Origin: Rhodospirillales bacterium URHD0017
GTDB lineage: Bacteria > Pseudomonadota > Alphaproteobacteria > Reyranellales > Reyranellaceae
Direction of reading: 5' to 3'
DNA: 64,000 bases
Assembly: GCA_900110395.1 (NCBI GenBank)
Contig: FODP01000005.1
Coordinates: forward strand, 306,705 to 370,704
Part shown: in pieces, positions 25,901 through 33,338 of the stretch
Layout of the letters: each line of letters opens with the position of its first letter
Position numbering within the stretch: position 1 is the first letter of the stretch
Position numbers and translations under genes: made by a program
Notes under the pieces: model-generated
What the model was told of the DNA's origin: nothing
Databases searched by the model: none
What the model saw: only the letters and a program-made list of their open reading frames with translations

Positions 25901-26173
25901 GAAGCCGCCCGCACACGCTTCCGGCCCATCCTGATGACCTCGTTCGCCTTCATCCTGGGCGTCGTGCCCCTGGTGACGGCGACCGGCGCCGGCGCCAATT
26001 CGCGCATCTCGCTCGGGCTGGCGGTATTCAGCGGCATGATCGCCTCGACCTGCCTCGCCGTGCTGTTCGTGCCGTCGTTCTTCACGGTGCTGCAGCGCTT
26101 CGAGGAGTGGCGCAGCAAGAAGCCAAAGCCGGCACCGAAAGCCGTACCGGAGCCGACGCCGCACGTACCGTGA
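22997..26173 (+). CDS. RND multidrug efflux pump, AcrB/HAE1 family
   Basis: Inner-membrane proton-driven exporter of 1058 aa, full AcrB length. It opens with the typical MISEFFINRPVLANVLAIVIVILG. The proton-relay acidic pair is visible as GIVVDDAIVIVEGV in helix 4. The end of the second half has SAKNAILIVEVARE and RFRPILMTSFAFILGVVPLVTATGAGANSR, both conserved. It works as a trimer with the adaptor encoded just upstream. No TolC-type outer membrane factor gene follows; a palindromic repeat and an SGNH gene come next, so the channel must be encoded elsewhere. No regulator lies nearby. Confidence 0.95.
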   Translation: MISEFFINRPVLANVLAIVIVILGAVALATLPVAQYPNIVPPTVQVTTTYPGASAKTVVDNVALPIELQVNGVEGMIYMQSYSTDAGTYTLTVTFAIGTDLDFAQVLVQNKVSAALASLPTPVQAQGVIVQKKSTSILQIVSLNSPDSTFDSLYMANYATINLINELSRLPGVGNTQVLGIGEYSMRVWLDPQKLYTYGLTPSQVAQTIQEQSQPVTTGQVGAPPAPKGQDFQFTVDIQGRLSTPEEFGNIVVKSEQGNGGRILRLKDIGRVELGAQTYTMTSKLNDRPNAGIAIYQLPGANALDVAKRVNAKMAELGKAFPKGLAYEVPFDTTRFVNASIQEVFLTLIEAGVLVLIVIVLFLQDWRAMLVPATTIPVTIIGAFAAMAALGFTVNTTTLFGIVLAIGIVVDDAIVIVEGVAHYIERGMTPHDAAIKAMRELLGPVIGITLVLMSVFLPAAFVPGLTGQMFAQFALVIAATALISAINAATLKPTQCALWLRPTVPPEKRNVFFRGFNKVYGKLEDGYAWLIGAMAHRSVIMMFIAFVVAGLGGWGVARLPTAFIPNEDQGYMLVGLQLPDGASLERTNAAMEQVSKIAMATPGVDKVVALSGMSVLDSNSMLANGGVAYVILKDWSVRLKEPNQDLRSIVMHIGGELRALPDGRGFPLVPPAIQGIGNAGGFALQVEQRDGSFDYVKLQNATDNLIRNASTQSALTNVVTSFRAGAPHIRVDIDRSKAETLKVSIGDVFSTLSSYLGSAFVNRFNKFGLTLMVFMQADAQYRTKAEDILKLQVRNIEGKMVPIGALAELHEATGPPLISLYNLYPSGSIVGTPAPGFSSGEGIQLMDDISNAVLPPGTGYEWTAMSYQENLVGSQMTYVFALAILLVYLCLAGQYESWILPLAVIFAVPLSLVGPAIALGALGLPNNLYTQIGLMLLIALSAKNAILIVEVARERRLIDGKDIVEAAVEAARTRFRPILMTSFAFILGVVPLVTATGAGANSRISLGLAVFSGMIASTCLAVLFVPSFFTVLQRFEEWRSKKPKPAPKAVPEPTPHVP

Positions 26174-26200
26174 GTCTCTTTCCTCCCATCTAACTTCTCC

Positions 26201-26318
26201 GTCATCCCGACCGGAGCCTCGCGCAGCGAGGCGTAGTGGAGGGACCTGTTTTGTTGCTGCATCGACAAAATAGATCCCTCGACTACGCCGCCCTTTGGGC
26301 GGCTTCGCTCGGGATGAC
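26201..26318. repeat. 118-bp palindromic intergenic element
   Basis: The element begins GTCATCCCGA and ends TCGGGATGAC, an exact terminal inverted repeat. The inside is also largely self-complementary: GGCGTAGTGGAGGGACC on the left matches GGATCCCTCGACTACGCC on the right (with mismatches), next to matching TTTTGT/ACAAAA. It looks like a small dispersed fold-back repeat of the kind common between alphaproteobacterial genes. It may also act as the terminator of the RND operon. Confidence 0.8.
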
Positions 26319-26354
26319 GGGAGAGGAACTTGCGTTGCCCGAATTCTGTGCTAG

Positions 26355-27878
26355 GTGGCTTTCCCGTCCCCTGGGAGTGCCCTGAAGCTGAAGAACGTCC
26401 TGCTGTTTCTCGCGTCGATCGTCGCAAGCATCCTCGTTGCCGAAGCAGCCGTCCGCTACATCGACGGCTACCGCATGTTCGCCCTGCCGCTCGGCGACCC
26501 GGAAGGCAGTGCCAGCGTCGACCCGGCGATGCTGGACAAGTTTCCGCTCGCGGCCGGCGTCGACCGAAAATGGTTCTTCAGCGAGCCGCCGCCGCTGCCC
26601 AACCGGCGCAAGACCGACCCCGAATGGCAGCGCCTGTTCCACTACGTCGAGGACCACAATGTCGGCGGCAAGGATTTCCGCCCGCCCGACGTGTTTAAGG
26701 CATGGAACTCGGCCTTCGCCGGCGATCCCTGCAAGCACAAGTTCCTGCGCCACGCGCCGGGCATGCTCTATCTCTACGATCCGCCCGACGGCGAGGCCCG
26801 GCCGCCCTACCGCTACATGCCCGACGCCACGATGCCGACCTGGCTGGTGACCAACCAGATGGGCTGGCGTGGCGCCCCGATCGAGGTGCCGCGCGGCAGC
26901 AAGACCGTCCGCATCGTGTTCGTCGGCTCCTCGACCACCGTCGGCGCGCCGCACCTGCCCTTCTCCTATCCCGAGTTGGTCGGCTACTGGCTGAACCGCT
27001 GGGCCGAGTCGCAGAAGCTCGCTGTGCACTTCGAGGTGCTGAACTCGGCGCGCGAGAGCGTCGTGTCGACCGACAACGTCGCCATCGTGAAGAACGAGGT
27101 GGCGCCGCTTCGGCCCGACCTGGTCGTCTACTACGAGGGCGGCAACCAGTTCGAGCTGCACTCGATCGTCGACAAGGTTGCGCCGAGGTCGGCCGCGCCC
27201 AAGGCCCCGCCGGTTACCGCCGCGCCCGGCTGGCTTCAGGCCGCCGCACGCTATTCCGCCATCGCCGCCCGCATCCGCGCCGCCGTCGGCATGACCGGCC
27301 CCGCGCAGGACGGCCGCGAATGGCCCAAGCCCGACTACAAGCTGCAATGGCCGGAGGGGCTCAGCGAATCCGATCCCGACCTCGCCTACCCCAGGCTGCC
27401 GGTCAACCTGAACCTGATCCAGCGCGACCTCGATGCGATGCGCACTGCTGTCCAACAGGTCGGCAGTGACTTCGCGGTGAGCTCGTTCCTGTGGATGGTG
27501 AAGGACGGCATGGTGCTCGACCCGGTCCGCCACCACTACACCCTCGAGCAGCTCAACAGCGTCTACTGGCCGTTCCGCTATCGCGACATGGAGCGGCTTT
27601 CGAACTTCCAGAACCGGCTGCTCGCCAAGTACGCCAAGGCGCACGACATTCCGTTCATCGACACGGCCCGCTACTTCCCGCTCGATCCCGACCTGTTCGT
27701 CGATGCCGTCCACACCAACTATGCCGGGCTCAGGCTGCAGGCCTGGATCACCTTCAACCTGCTGCTGCCCGTGGTCGAAAAGCACCTGGCCGCCCGCTCG
27801 TGGCCCCGCCCGACCGACCCGGCCGCACCGGCCCTGCCCACGATCACTGCGCGAAAGATCACCTTCACCTGCCAGTGA
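26355..27878 (+). CDS. Membrane-anchored SGNH hydrolase-like protein
   Basis: Protein of 507 aa that I recognise only at fold level. A membrane anchor lies at residues 12-30 (KNVLLFLASIVASILVAEAAV). The SGNH-like marks are VFVGSSTTVGAP (block I, with the usual Asp of GDS replaced by Ser), VVYYEGGNQFEL (block III, Asn) and DAVHTNYAGLRL (Asp-x-x-His) near the C-terminus. Substrates of such proteins are often acyl groups on surface sugars. The GTG at 26355 is the most likely start; there is no good SD. It lies 76 nt before the dioxygenase start, and a related protein follows that gene. Confidence 0.65.
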   Translation: MAFPSPGSALKLKNVLLFLASIVASILVAEAAVRYIDGYRMFALPLGDPEGSASVDPAMLDKFPLAAGVDRKWFFSEPPPLPNRRKTDPEWQRLFHYVEDHNVGGKDFRPPDVFKAWNSAFAGDPCKHKFLRHAPGMLYLYDPPDGEARPPYRYMPDATMPTWLVTNQMGWRGAPIEVPRGSKTVRIVFVGSSTTVGAPHLPFSYPELVGYWLNRWAESQKLAVHFEVLNSARESVVSTDNVAIVKNEVAPLRPDLVVYYEGGNQFELHSIVDKVAPRSAAPKAPPVTAAPGWLQAAARYSAIAARIRAAVGMTGPAQDGREWPKPDYKLQWPEGLSESDPDLAYPRLPVNLNLIQRDLDAMRTAVQQVGSDFAVSSFLWMVKDGMVLDPVRHHYTLEQLNSVYWPFRYRDMERLSNFQNRLLAKYAKAHDIPFIDTARYFPLDPDLFVDAVHTNYAGLRLQAWITFNLLLPVVEKHLAARSWPRPTDPAAPALPTITARKITFTCQ

Positions 27879-27953
27879 CGGCTTTTTCGGGACGGGTGTA
27901 AACGCCTCTTCATTGCGGTAGCCTTGGCGGAAGCAACACGGCGGAGCGAGCCC

Positions 27954-28799
27954 ATGCGCAATACGCGTCTCGAGATTCGTCTGCTCTCCGGCGCCGGCGG
28001 CGCGGAGATTTCCGGCGTCGACGTGGCGCGGGATCTCGACGACGAGACCATCGGCGAGATCCGCGATGCGCTGAACGAGCATTGCGTGGTGTTCTTCCGC
28101 GACCAGGAGCTCGACGTCGCCCGCCACAAGGCCTTCGCCCGCCGGTTCGGCGAGATCTTCATCCATCCCAACTATGTCGGCATGGGCGAGGATTCCGAGA
28201 TCGTCATGGTCCGCCGCGAGCCCGGCGACACCGGCTATGTCGGCGAGGACTGGCACGCCGACACCACCATGGTCGCCGAGCCGCCGATGGGCGCCATCCT
28301 CTACGGCATCGACATCCCGGCCTATGGCGGCGACACCATGTTCGCCAACCAGTACCTCGCCTACGAGACGCTGTCGGACGGCATGAAGAAGATGCTGGCG
28401 GGGCTGCGCGCCGTGCACAGCGACATCATGGTGGCGGGCCCGCAGGCCGGGAAGAACAAGGGCCGCTCGACCAAGCATCGCGACGGTGCCGACTGGCGCG
28501 AGACGATCAGCACGCATCCGGTGGTGCGCACCAATCGCGAGACCGGCCGCAGGATGCTGTTCGTCAACAAGTCCTACACGGTGGGCTTCGAGGGCATGAC
28601 CGAGGCCGAGAGCAAGCCTTTGCTCGACTTCCTGTTCGAGCACGGCAACCGGCCGGAATTCACCTTCCGCTACCGCTGGCAGAAGGGGTCGATCGCCTTC
28701 TGGGACAATCGCAGCGCCAAGCACATTGCGCTGGGCGACGTCGGCCCGTTCCGCCGCCTGCTGCGGCGCATCCAGATCTGCGGCGACAAACCCGTCTGA
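27954..28799 (+). CDS. TauD/TfdA family Fe(II)/2-oxoglutarate-dependent dioxygenase
   Basis: Protein of 281 aa. The iron ligands are the HxD of DWHADTTM (about residues 100-107) and the distal His in SAKHIALGD. The 2-oxoglutarate-binding arginine is probably in PFRRLLRRIQI. Also typical are GAEISGVDVARDL and HCVVFFRDQELD at the N-terminus and YGGDTMFANQYLAYETLS. The family cleaves sulfonates, phenoxyacetates and related compounds or hydroxylates amino acids; the substrate is unknown. The ATG at 27954 is preferred to a TTG at 27924 because of the upstream GGAG. Its two neighbours are SGNH-like proteins. Confidence 0.92.
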   Translation: MRNTRLEIRLLSGAGGAEISGVDVARDLDDETIGEIRDALNEHCVVFFRDQELDVARHKAFARRFGEIFIHPNYVGMGEDSEIVMVRREPGDTGYVGEDWHADTTMVAEPPMGAILYGIDIPAYGGDTMFANQYLAYETLSDGMKKMLAGLRAVHSDIMVAGPQAGKNKGRSTKHRDGADWRETISTHPVVRTNRETGRRMLFVNKSYTVGFEGMTEAESKPLLDFLFEHGNRPEFTFRYRWQKGSIAFWDNRSAKHIALGDVGPFRRLLRRIQICGDKPV

Positions 28800-28814
28800 T
28801 CTCAAAAAACAGCG

Positions 28815-30056
28815 ATGAAGAAACGCCTCTTCTCTTTGATCTCGATCGTCGTCGGATTCGTCATCGCTCTCGCCGCAGTCGAAGTCATGGCGATCGCCTG
28901 GCTTTATCTCGAAGACGGCCGCCATACGCCCGCGGCTGAGCTGTTCGAGCGCACCCAAAACACCTACGTGCGCGACATGACCCGGGGCACCGGCTGCCGC
29001 TTCATCGACACGCTCTATCCGCATCCTTACTGGGCGTTCGTCCATCACGCCAACCCGCCGTGCGGCGTCTCGTGGGCCAACAATGTCGGCCTGTTCGGGC
29101 CGGACTTCCCCACCGTCAAGCCCAACGACCGCTATGTCATCATGATCAGCGGCGGCTCGGTCGCGGCCTATCTCGGCGGCAACCAGAAGCCGCCCTATCC
29201 GCGCTACCTCCAGGAAGAGCTGAACGCCCACTACGTCAGTCCCAACGGCAAGCCGTGGTTGGTGCTGGATGCCGCCGCCGGCGCGTGGAAGGAGCCGCAG
29301 TCGTTCATCGCCTTCGCGATGTATGCCACCGCGGTCGACGCCATCATCAACCTCAGCGGCTACAACGAGCACCATTACTTCCAGCCGAAGATGGACCAGC
29401 GCCTGGAAGGACCCGCCGCCAACTTCCTGGAGGTCAATCCGTTCGCCGCCGACGAGAATTTCGGCGATGCCGCGATCGGCTGGGTGATGGGTCGCCTCGC
29501 CGGGGCGATGTCGATCCACCCGATTCTCGGCAAATCGCACGCGGCCTACCTGCTCATCCGCGGCATCGAGGCGGCCGCCAAGGGCAAGGACAGCTTCAAG
29601 TCCAACAAGCGGACGACGATCCCCAGCCTCTTCGCCTTGCCGAAGGACGTCAGCGATAATCCGCAACGCCTGTTCGACGTCCAGCTCGACCTCTACCAGA
29701 AGTACTTTCGCGCGACCGAGGTGGTGGCGCACGACAACGGCGTGAAATCCGCCTATTTCATGCAGCCCATCCCGGCCTGGGGCAAGACGCTGACCGACGA
29801 CGAACGGCGCGTCGTCGGCGACCTGGCTTACGGCGAGCTCTATCGCCGCATGGTCGCCGGCATGATGACCCTGCGCGAGCGCGGCCTGCCGATCTACGAC
29901 CTCGGCGACATTTTCAAGAACGACACCAGCACCATCTACGCCGATTCGATCCACTATCGCGCCGACGCCGAAGGCCTCAGCCCCGGCAACCGCATGGTGG
30001 CGGCGCGGATCGGCGAGCTGCTGGCCGAGACCTGGGGCTTGCAGCGCAAGCCCTGA
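28815..30056 (+). CDS. Membrane-anchored SGNH-like protein, relative of the gene two positions upstream
   Basis: Protein of 413 aa. Residues 4-31 are a membrane anchor (RLFSLISIVVGFVIALAAVEVMAIAWLY). SGNH-like blocks appear as VIMISGGSVAAYLGG (block I), INLSGYNEHHY (Asn block) and YADSIHYRADAEG (Asp-x-x-His). The overall plan matches the 507-aa protein at 26355, with the catalytic-looking Ser, Asn and Asp-His elements kept but the GDS box altered. It starts 15 nt after the dioxygenase stop and is likely co-transcribed. No precise function can be given. Confidence 0.62.
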   Translation: MKKRLFSLISIVVGFVIALAAVEVMAIAWLYLEDGRHTPAAELFERTQNTYVRDMTRGTGCRFIDTLYPHPYWAFVHHANPPCGVSWANNVGLFGPDFPTVKPNDRYVIMISGGSVAAYLGGNQKPPYPRYLQEELNAHYVSPNGKPWLVLDAAAGAWKEPQSFIAFAMYATAVDAIINLSGYNEHHYFQPKMDQRLEGPAANFLEVNPFAADENFGDAAIGWVMGRLAGAMSIHPILGKSHAAYLLIRGIEAAAKGKDSFKSNKRTTIPSLFALPKDVSDNPQRLFDVQLDLYQKYFRATEVVAHDNGVKSAYFMQPIPAWGKTLTDDERRVVGDLAYGELYRRMVAGMMTLRERGLPIYDLGDIFKNDTSTIYADSIHYRADAEGLSPGNRMVAARIGELLAETWGLQRKP

Positions 30057-30331
30057 GGGGATTTCCGCAGTTTCCGCAGTTTCCGCTACCCCTTTGTCTC
30101 GCTTTTGGGGTGCAGGCACTGCTGGCGGAAATCGGACTTTCCGGCATTCCCGGTATTTCCGACAGAGAGCGAAGTGGGGGGGCAAAGAGCCACCCACTAA
30201 GGGTTGGGTGATTGGAAGTCCCTTCAGGCTCCTCTCCCCCGCTAGCCCCTCTTCGCTCCTGCGGAGCTCCGGGGGACTTGCATGGATCGCGTAGCTCAGG
30301 CCACCCGAAGCTGCGCAGCAGCGTAGGGTGG
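30057..30331. other. Non-coding stretch with short direct repeats
   Basis: No convincing gene is present. The first part has TTTCCGCAG twice in tandem (30062-30079) followed by TTTCCGC, and more TTTCCGG/TTTCCGA copies up to 30160. The rest is repeat-like sequence that leads into the palindromic element at 30332. It separates the SGNH gene from the convergent nitronate monooxygenase gene. Confidence 0.6.
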
Positions 30332-30417
30332 CTAGGGGGAGAGGTTGGGTTTGGGGGCGACGCACGTCGATTCCCCCTCACCTAGCCTCTCCCCCTAGCG
30401 GGGGAGAGGAACATGAA
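30332..30417. repeat. Palindromic GGGGGAGAGG-type dispersed repeat, copy 1
   Basis: The left arm CTAGGGGGAGAGGTTGGG matches the right arm CCCCCTCACCTAGCCTCTCC inversely. The right 45 bases (30373-30417, ending GGGGGAGAGGAACATGAA) recur at 58006-58050 with 43 of 45 identical. A shorter version lies at 60848-60879. All three copies are intergenic. The stretch from 30418 to the next stop at 30508 shows nothing recognisable. Confidence 0.8.
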
Positions 30418-30507
30418 GTGGCCAATGAACGGATAAACGATGCAAAGAGCGGCAAGCGGCAGCTTGCCAAAGAAACGTAGCACAAACTCCAGTGCTATTC
30501 AATAACT

Positions 30508-31467
30508 TTAGTTCTTTTGCCTGGCAACTGCCGGCAGCCGCTCGGCCAGGCGCGCCGCCTCGGAGAGCATGCCTTCGATCAACGCGCGCACCGGCACGAC
30601 CTCGCTGATCAGGCCGGCGACCTGGCCCGCCGCCGATTGCCGACGGTCGCTCTTGTCCTCGCCGTAGCGCGAGCCGCGGACACGGTTTGCGAGCTCCTTC
30701 AGCTCGGCGGCATCGGCGCCACGCGCCACCGCATCCTCGTAGGCCGCGATCTCGGGCGTGCGGATGCAGCGCACGGTGGCGCCGGTCATGGCGCGGGTGA
30801 CGATGGTGTCGGTCTCGCGCATCGCCAGCAGTCGCCCGCGGCCCCAGTCGTTCAGGTCGGACTCAGCCGTAGCCATGAAACGCGTGCCCATCTGGATGCC
30901 GACGGCGCCCAGGGCAAAGGCCGCGAGCAGGCCGCGCGCGTCGCCGATGCCGCCGGCCGCCAGCACCGGGATCTTCACGGCGTCGACCACCTGCGGCACC
31001 AGCGGCAAGGTCGAGACGGTGCCGACATGGCCGCCGGCTTCCGAGCCGGAGGCGACGACGGCGTCGACGCCTTCGGCCTCCATGCGTCTCGCATGCTCGA
31101 CCGTCGGGATCACCGACACGACTTTCATGCCGGCATCCTTCAGCCGTCGCACGACGGCCTCGCCCGGATCGGCCCGGCCGGTGGTGACGATGGGGATGCC
31201 GAGCTCGATGCAGGTTGCGGCACAGCGCTCGGTGATGCCGCGGCCCATGGGCATGATGTTGACGCCGAACGGCCGGTTGGTGCGCGCCCGTACCCCCGCG
31301 ATATCGGCGCGCAGCTTCTGGTCGGTGCCGCCGAAGGTCGGCAGCACGCCGAGCCCGCCGGCCTCGCTGACAGCGGACACCAGCTCGACTCCGCCGCCGC
31401 CCTGCATGGCGCCCTGCAGGATCGGATACTTGATGCCCAGCAGATCGCAGATGACGGTGTGGAACAT
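30508..31467 (-). CDS. Nitronate monooxygenase / 2-nitropropane dioxygenase family protein
   Basis: FMN-dependent TIM-barrel protein of 319 aa. The family blocks are LLGIKYPILQGAMQGGGGVELVSAVSEAGGLGVLP, the FMN-binding VASGSEAGGHVG, PVLAAGGIGDARGLLAAFALGAVGIQMGTRFMAT, and the C-terminal GQVAGLISEVVPVRALIEGML. These enzymes oxidise propionate 3-nitronate or related compounds, and some act as enoyl reductases. The ATG at 31467 sits 1 nt beyond the methyltransferase stop and is preferred over longer starts that overlap that gene. It is the last gene of a five-gene minus-strand run. Confidence 0.9.
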   Translation of the reverse strand: MFHTVICDLLGIKYPILQGAMQGGGGVELVSAVSEAGGLGVLPTFGGTDQKLRADIAGVRARTNRPFGVNIMPMGRGITERCAATCIELGIPIVTTGRADPGEAVVRRLKDAGMKVVSVIPTVEHARRMEAEGVDAVVASGSEAGGHVGTVSTLPLVPQVVDAVKIPVLAAGGIGDARGLLAAFALGAVGIQMGTRFMATAESDLNDWGRGRLLAMRETDTIVTRAMTGATVRCIRTPEIAAYEDAVARGADAAELKELANRVRGSRYGEDKSDRRQSAAGQVAGLISEVVPVRALIEGMLSEAARLAERLPAVARQKN

Positions 31468-31468
31468 G

Positions 31469-32470
31469 TCAGCCGGCCTTGGTGCCGGTGACGCGGCTAA
31501 GCGATCCCGGGATGAAGTCGTGCAGGCCGACATCGCGGAAGCCAGCGTTGCGGAAGTAGCCGATCACGTCGGCTTCCGAATGGGCGAGACCCAGCGAATC
31601 CGACACCGCCTGACCCAGGCCCCAATAAGCAGGTCCCCACGGTCCGGTGCGCTGGTCGTTGGTCATCTCGCCGACAAGATGCATCTCGCCGCCGGGCAGC
31701 AGGGCATCGTGCGCCTTCCTGATGACGCTCGCGATCATGTCGCGGCCGTACATCGGCAGGTTGGAGGCCATGATCGCGACATCGCACTCGGCAGGGAACG
31801 GATCGCGCGTGAAGTTGCAGGCGCGGGCTTCGACCCGGTCGGCAACGCCGTTGGCGGCGATGAAGTCGCGCGCCACCTCGCACACCACCGGAAGATCGAG
31901 CACCACGGCGCGGATCGCGGGATGCTCCTTGGCGGCGGCGATGCAGTAGGCGCCCGAACCGCCGCCGATATCCATGATGCGCTTGCGGCCCGAAAGGTCG
32001 ACCTGGCGCACAAAGCGGCGGCCGGCGCCCAGGCCGATCGAGAAGGTCGCCTCGTGGTAGCGCCGCGCATCGGCCACGGTGAAGGTCTCGATCGAGCCCA
32101 TCACCTTGAGATCCTTGGTCCGCAGATGCTCGGCGAGCCGGCCCCATTGCGTCCACTGAGGCTTGGTGAAGGTGATCCAGGGGCCCATGTAGCCGGGCTT
32201 GCCTTCGACCAGATAGCGCTCGACGTCGGCGGCATTGCGATGCCGGCCGGCGGCCATCTCGAGCAGGCCGGCAGCGCACAGCAAGACCATCAGGCGTTCG
32301 GCATTGGTCGGATGGATGTCGACGGCGCGGGCGACCTCCTCGTAGGTACCCGCGCCATTGCTGATTGCCGTGAACACGCCGATCTCGACGGCTGCCATGA
32401 GGGCGGCCGACTGGCCGTAGGACTGGGCGATGTTCTGCAGGCGGACGGTGGTGGGCGTTGGTTCCGCCAT
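31469..32470 (-). CDS. SAM-dependent O-methyltransferase, CrtF/hydroxyindole OMT-like
   Basis: Protein of 333 aa. The N-terminal half is the winged-helix dimerisation domain of plant-type O-methyltransferases (SAALMAAVEIGVFTAISNGAGTYEEVARAVDIHPTNAERLMVLLCAAGLLEM). The SAM-binding motif is KRIMDIGGGSGAYCIAAAKEHP, followed by VVLDLPVV, and DPFPAECDVAIMASNLPMYG. These enzymes methylate hydroxyl groups of small molecules such as carotenoid or polyketide intermediates. The acceptor is unknown here. It is followed after 1 nt by the nitronate monooxygenase gene. Confidence 0.88.
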   Translation of the reverse strand: MAEPTPTTVRLQNIAQSYGQSAALMAAVEIGVFTAISNGAGTYEEVARAVDIHPTNAERLMVLLCAAGLLEMAAGRHRNAADVERYLVEGKPGYMGPWITFTKPQWTQWGRLAEHLRTKDLKVMGSIETFTVADARRYHEATFSIGLGAGRRFVRQVDLSGRKRIMDIGGGSGAYCIAAAKEHPAIRAVVLDLPVVCEVARDFIAANGVADRVEARACNFTRDPFPAECDVAIMASNLPMYGRDMIASVIRKAHDALLPGGEMHLVGEMTNDQRTGPWGPAYWGLGQAVSDSLGLAHSEADVIGYFRNAGFRDVGLHDFIPGSLSRVTGTKAG

Positions 32471-32567
32471 GCTGGACTCCGACGTTGAGACAGATCGCGA
32501 TGATCGTCTGCACGGCGAAGGCCGTAAAGCGCAGCGTGACGGCGATTACGCTGAGCGATGCGAAACT

Positions 32568-33323
32568 CTATCTTTCGCCGAGCTGGACCTGTCGATCGAC
32601 CAGCAGCCACGTTGCCCGAGCGACCGCCAGGATCGTTCCGTCCGAGCTCAGCAATGCGCTGTTTGCAAACAGTTTGCGGCCATCCCTGCCGGTCGGCCAC
32701 GCGGCAACGACGCATCGGTCGCCGGGACGGGGCCGCCTCTCGATGCGCGCACTCATTCGTCCGAGAAGAATTGTCTCGGCGCCGGTCATCCCCAGGTGTT
32801 GCGCGCCAACAGCCGCATATCCGGTCGGACAGTCCAATGCCGCCCAGATGAACTCGGCCGCGACGGCACCATCCTCGTTCGCGAGATCGGGGTAGGGCAC
32901 CCATGGCGCCGCGACTGTTCCGGCCTTGTAGTCGGCGCGCGACGGTAAAGGACCCGGAATGATGCGCAGCCCATCGCCGTCGACGCGCCGCGGCCCGCAC
33001 ACAAAGCACGTCGGCAATGGATGGCGGCTTTCGTCATGTCGCGATCGGCGAACCGCGTCCCGGGCCTCGGACAAGGGAACGACGGGGACTTCAGGACTTT
33101 CGATATCGACTCGTCGACCCGTGGCGAGCGTCGTCCCGTCCTGCCTCAGCTCCACGCCGTGTTCGGTGACGACGACGTCGAGCCGTTGGCCGAGCGGCGG
33201 TGGCGCCAGCAGGGTAATCTCCGCGCTGCCGCCGATATGGCCGGCCAGCATGCCGCAAACGTAACCGCCGTTGGCTGACTCTGGCGGACCGCAGAAACGT
33301 CTGTCGATCACGATGGATGTCAT
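32568..33323 (-). CDS. Two-domain hotdog thioesterase-like protein
   Basis: Protein of 251 aa that I recognise only at fold level. The first half opens with SIVIDRRFCGPPESANGGYVCGMLAGHIGGSAEITLLAPPPLGQRLDV, which resembles the helix and strand order of acyl-CoA thioesterase-like hotdog domains. A middle segment CFVCGPRR has a C-x2-C pair. The second half repeats the pattern (AAEFIWAALDCPTGYA ... RMSARIERRPRPGDRCVV). GGGGAGG precedes the ATG. It lies 15 nt after the quinone oxidoreductase, so it is in the same operon. It could bind or hydrolyse an acyl thioester, but activity is not established. Confidence 0.6.
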   Translation of the reverse strand: MTSIVIDRRFCGPPESANGGYVCGMLAGHIGGSAEITLLAPPPLGQRLDVVVTEHGVELRQDGTTLATGRRVDIESPEVPVVPLSEARDAVRRSRHDESRHPLPTCFVCGPRRVDGDGLRIIPGPLPSRADYKAGTVAAPWVPYPDLANEDGAVAAEFIWAALDCPTGYAAVGAQHLGMTGAETILLGRMSARIERRPRPGDRCVVAAWPTGRDGRKLFANSALLSSDGTILAVARATWLLVDRQVQLGER

Positions 33324-33338
33324 CGATGCCTCCCCGCC

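Noticed and set aside
22988-26164. 1058-codon open frame antisense to the RND pump
   Set aside because: It mirrors the pump gene codon for codon on the other strand and reads as low-complexity His, Asp, Gly and Arg runs. It is a shadow caused by high GC.
26283-30365. 1360-codon minus-strand frame across three genes
   Set aside because: It covers genes with clear SGNH and TauD motifs on the plus strand and a palindromic repeat, and shows no protein family pattern of its own.
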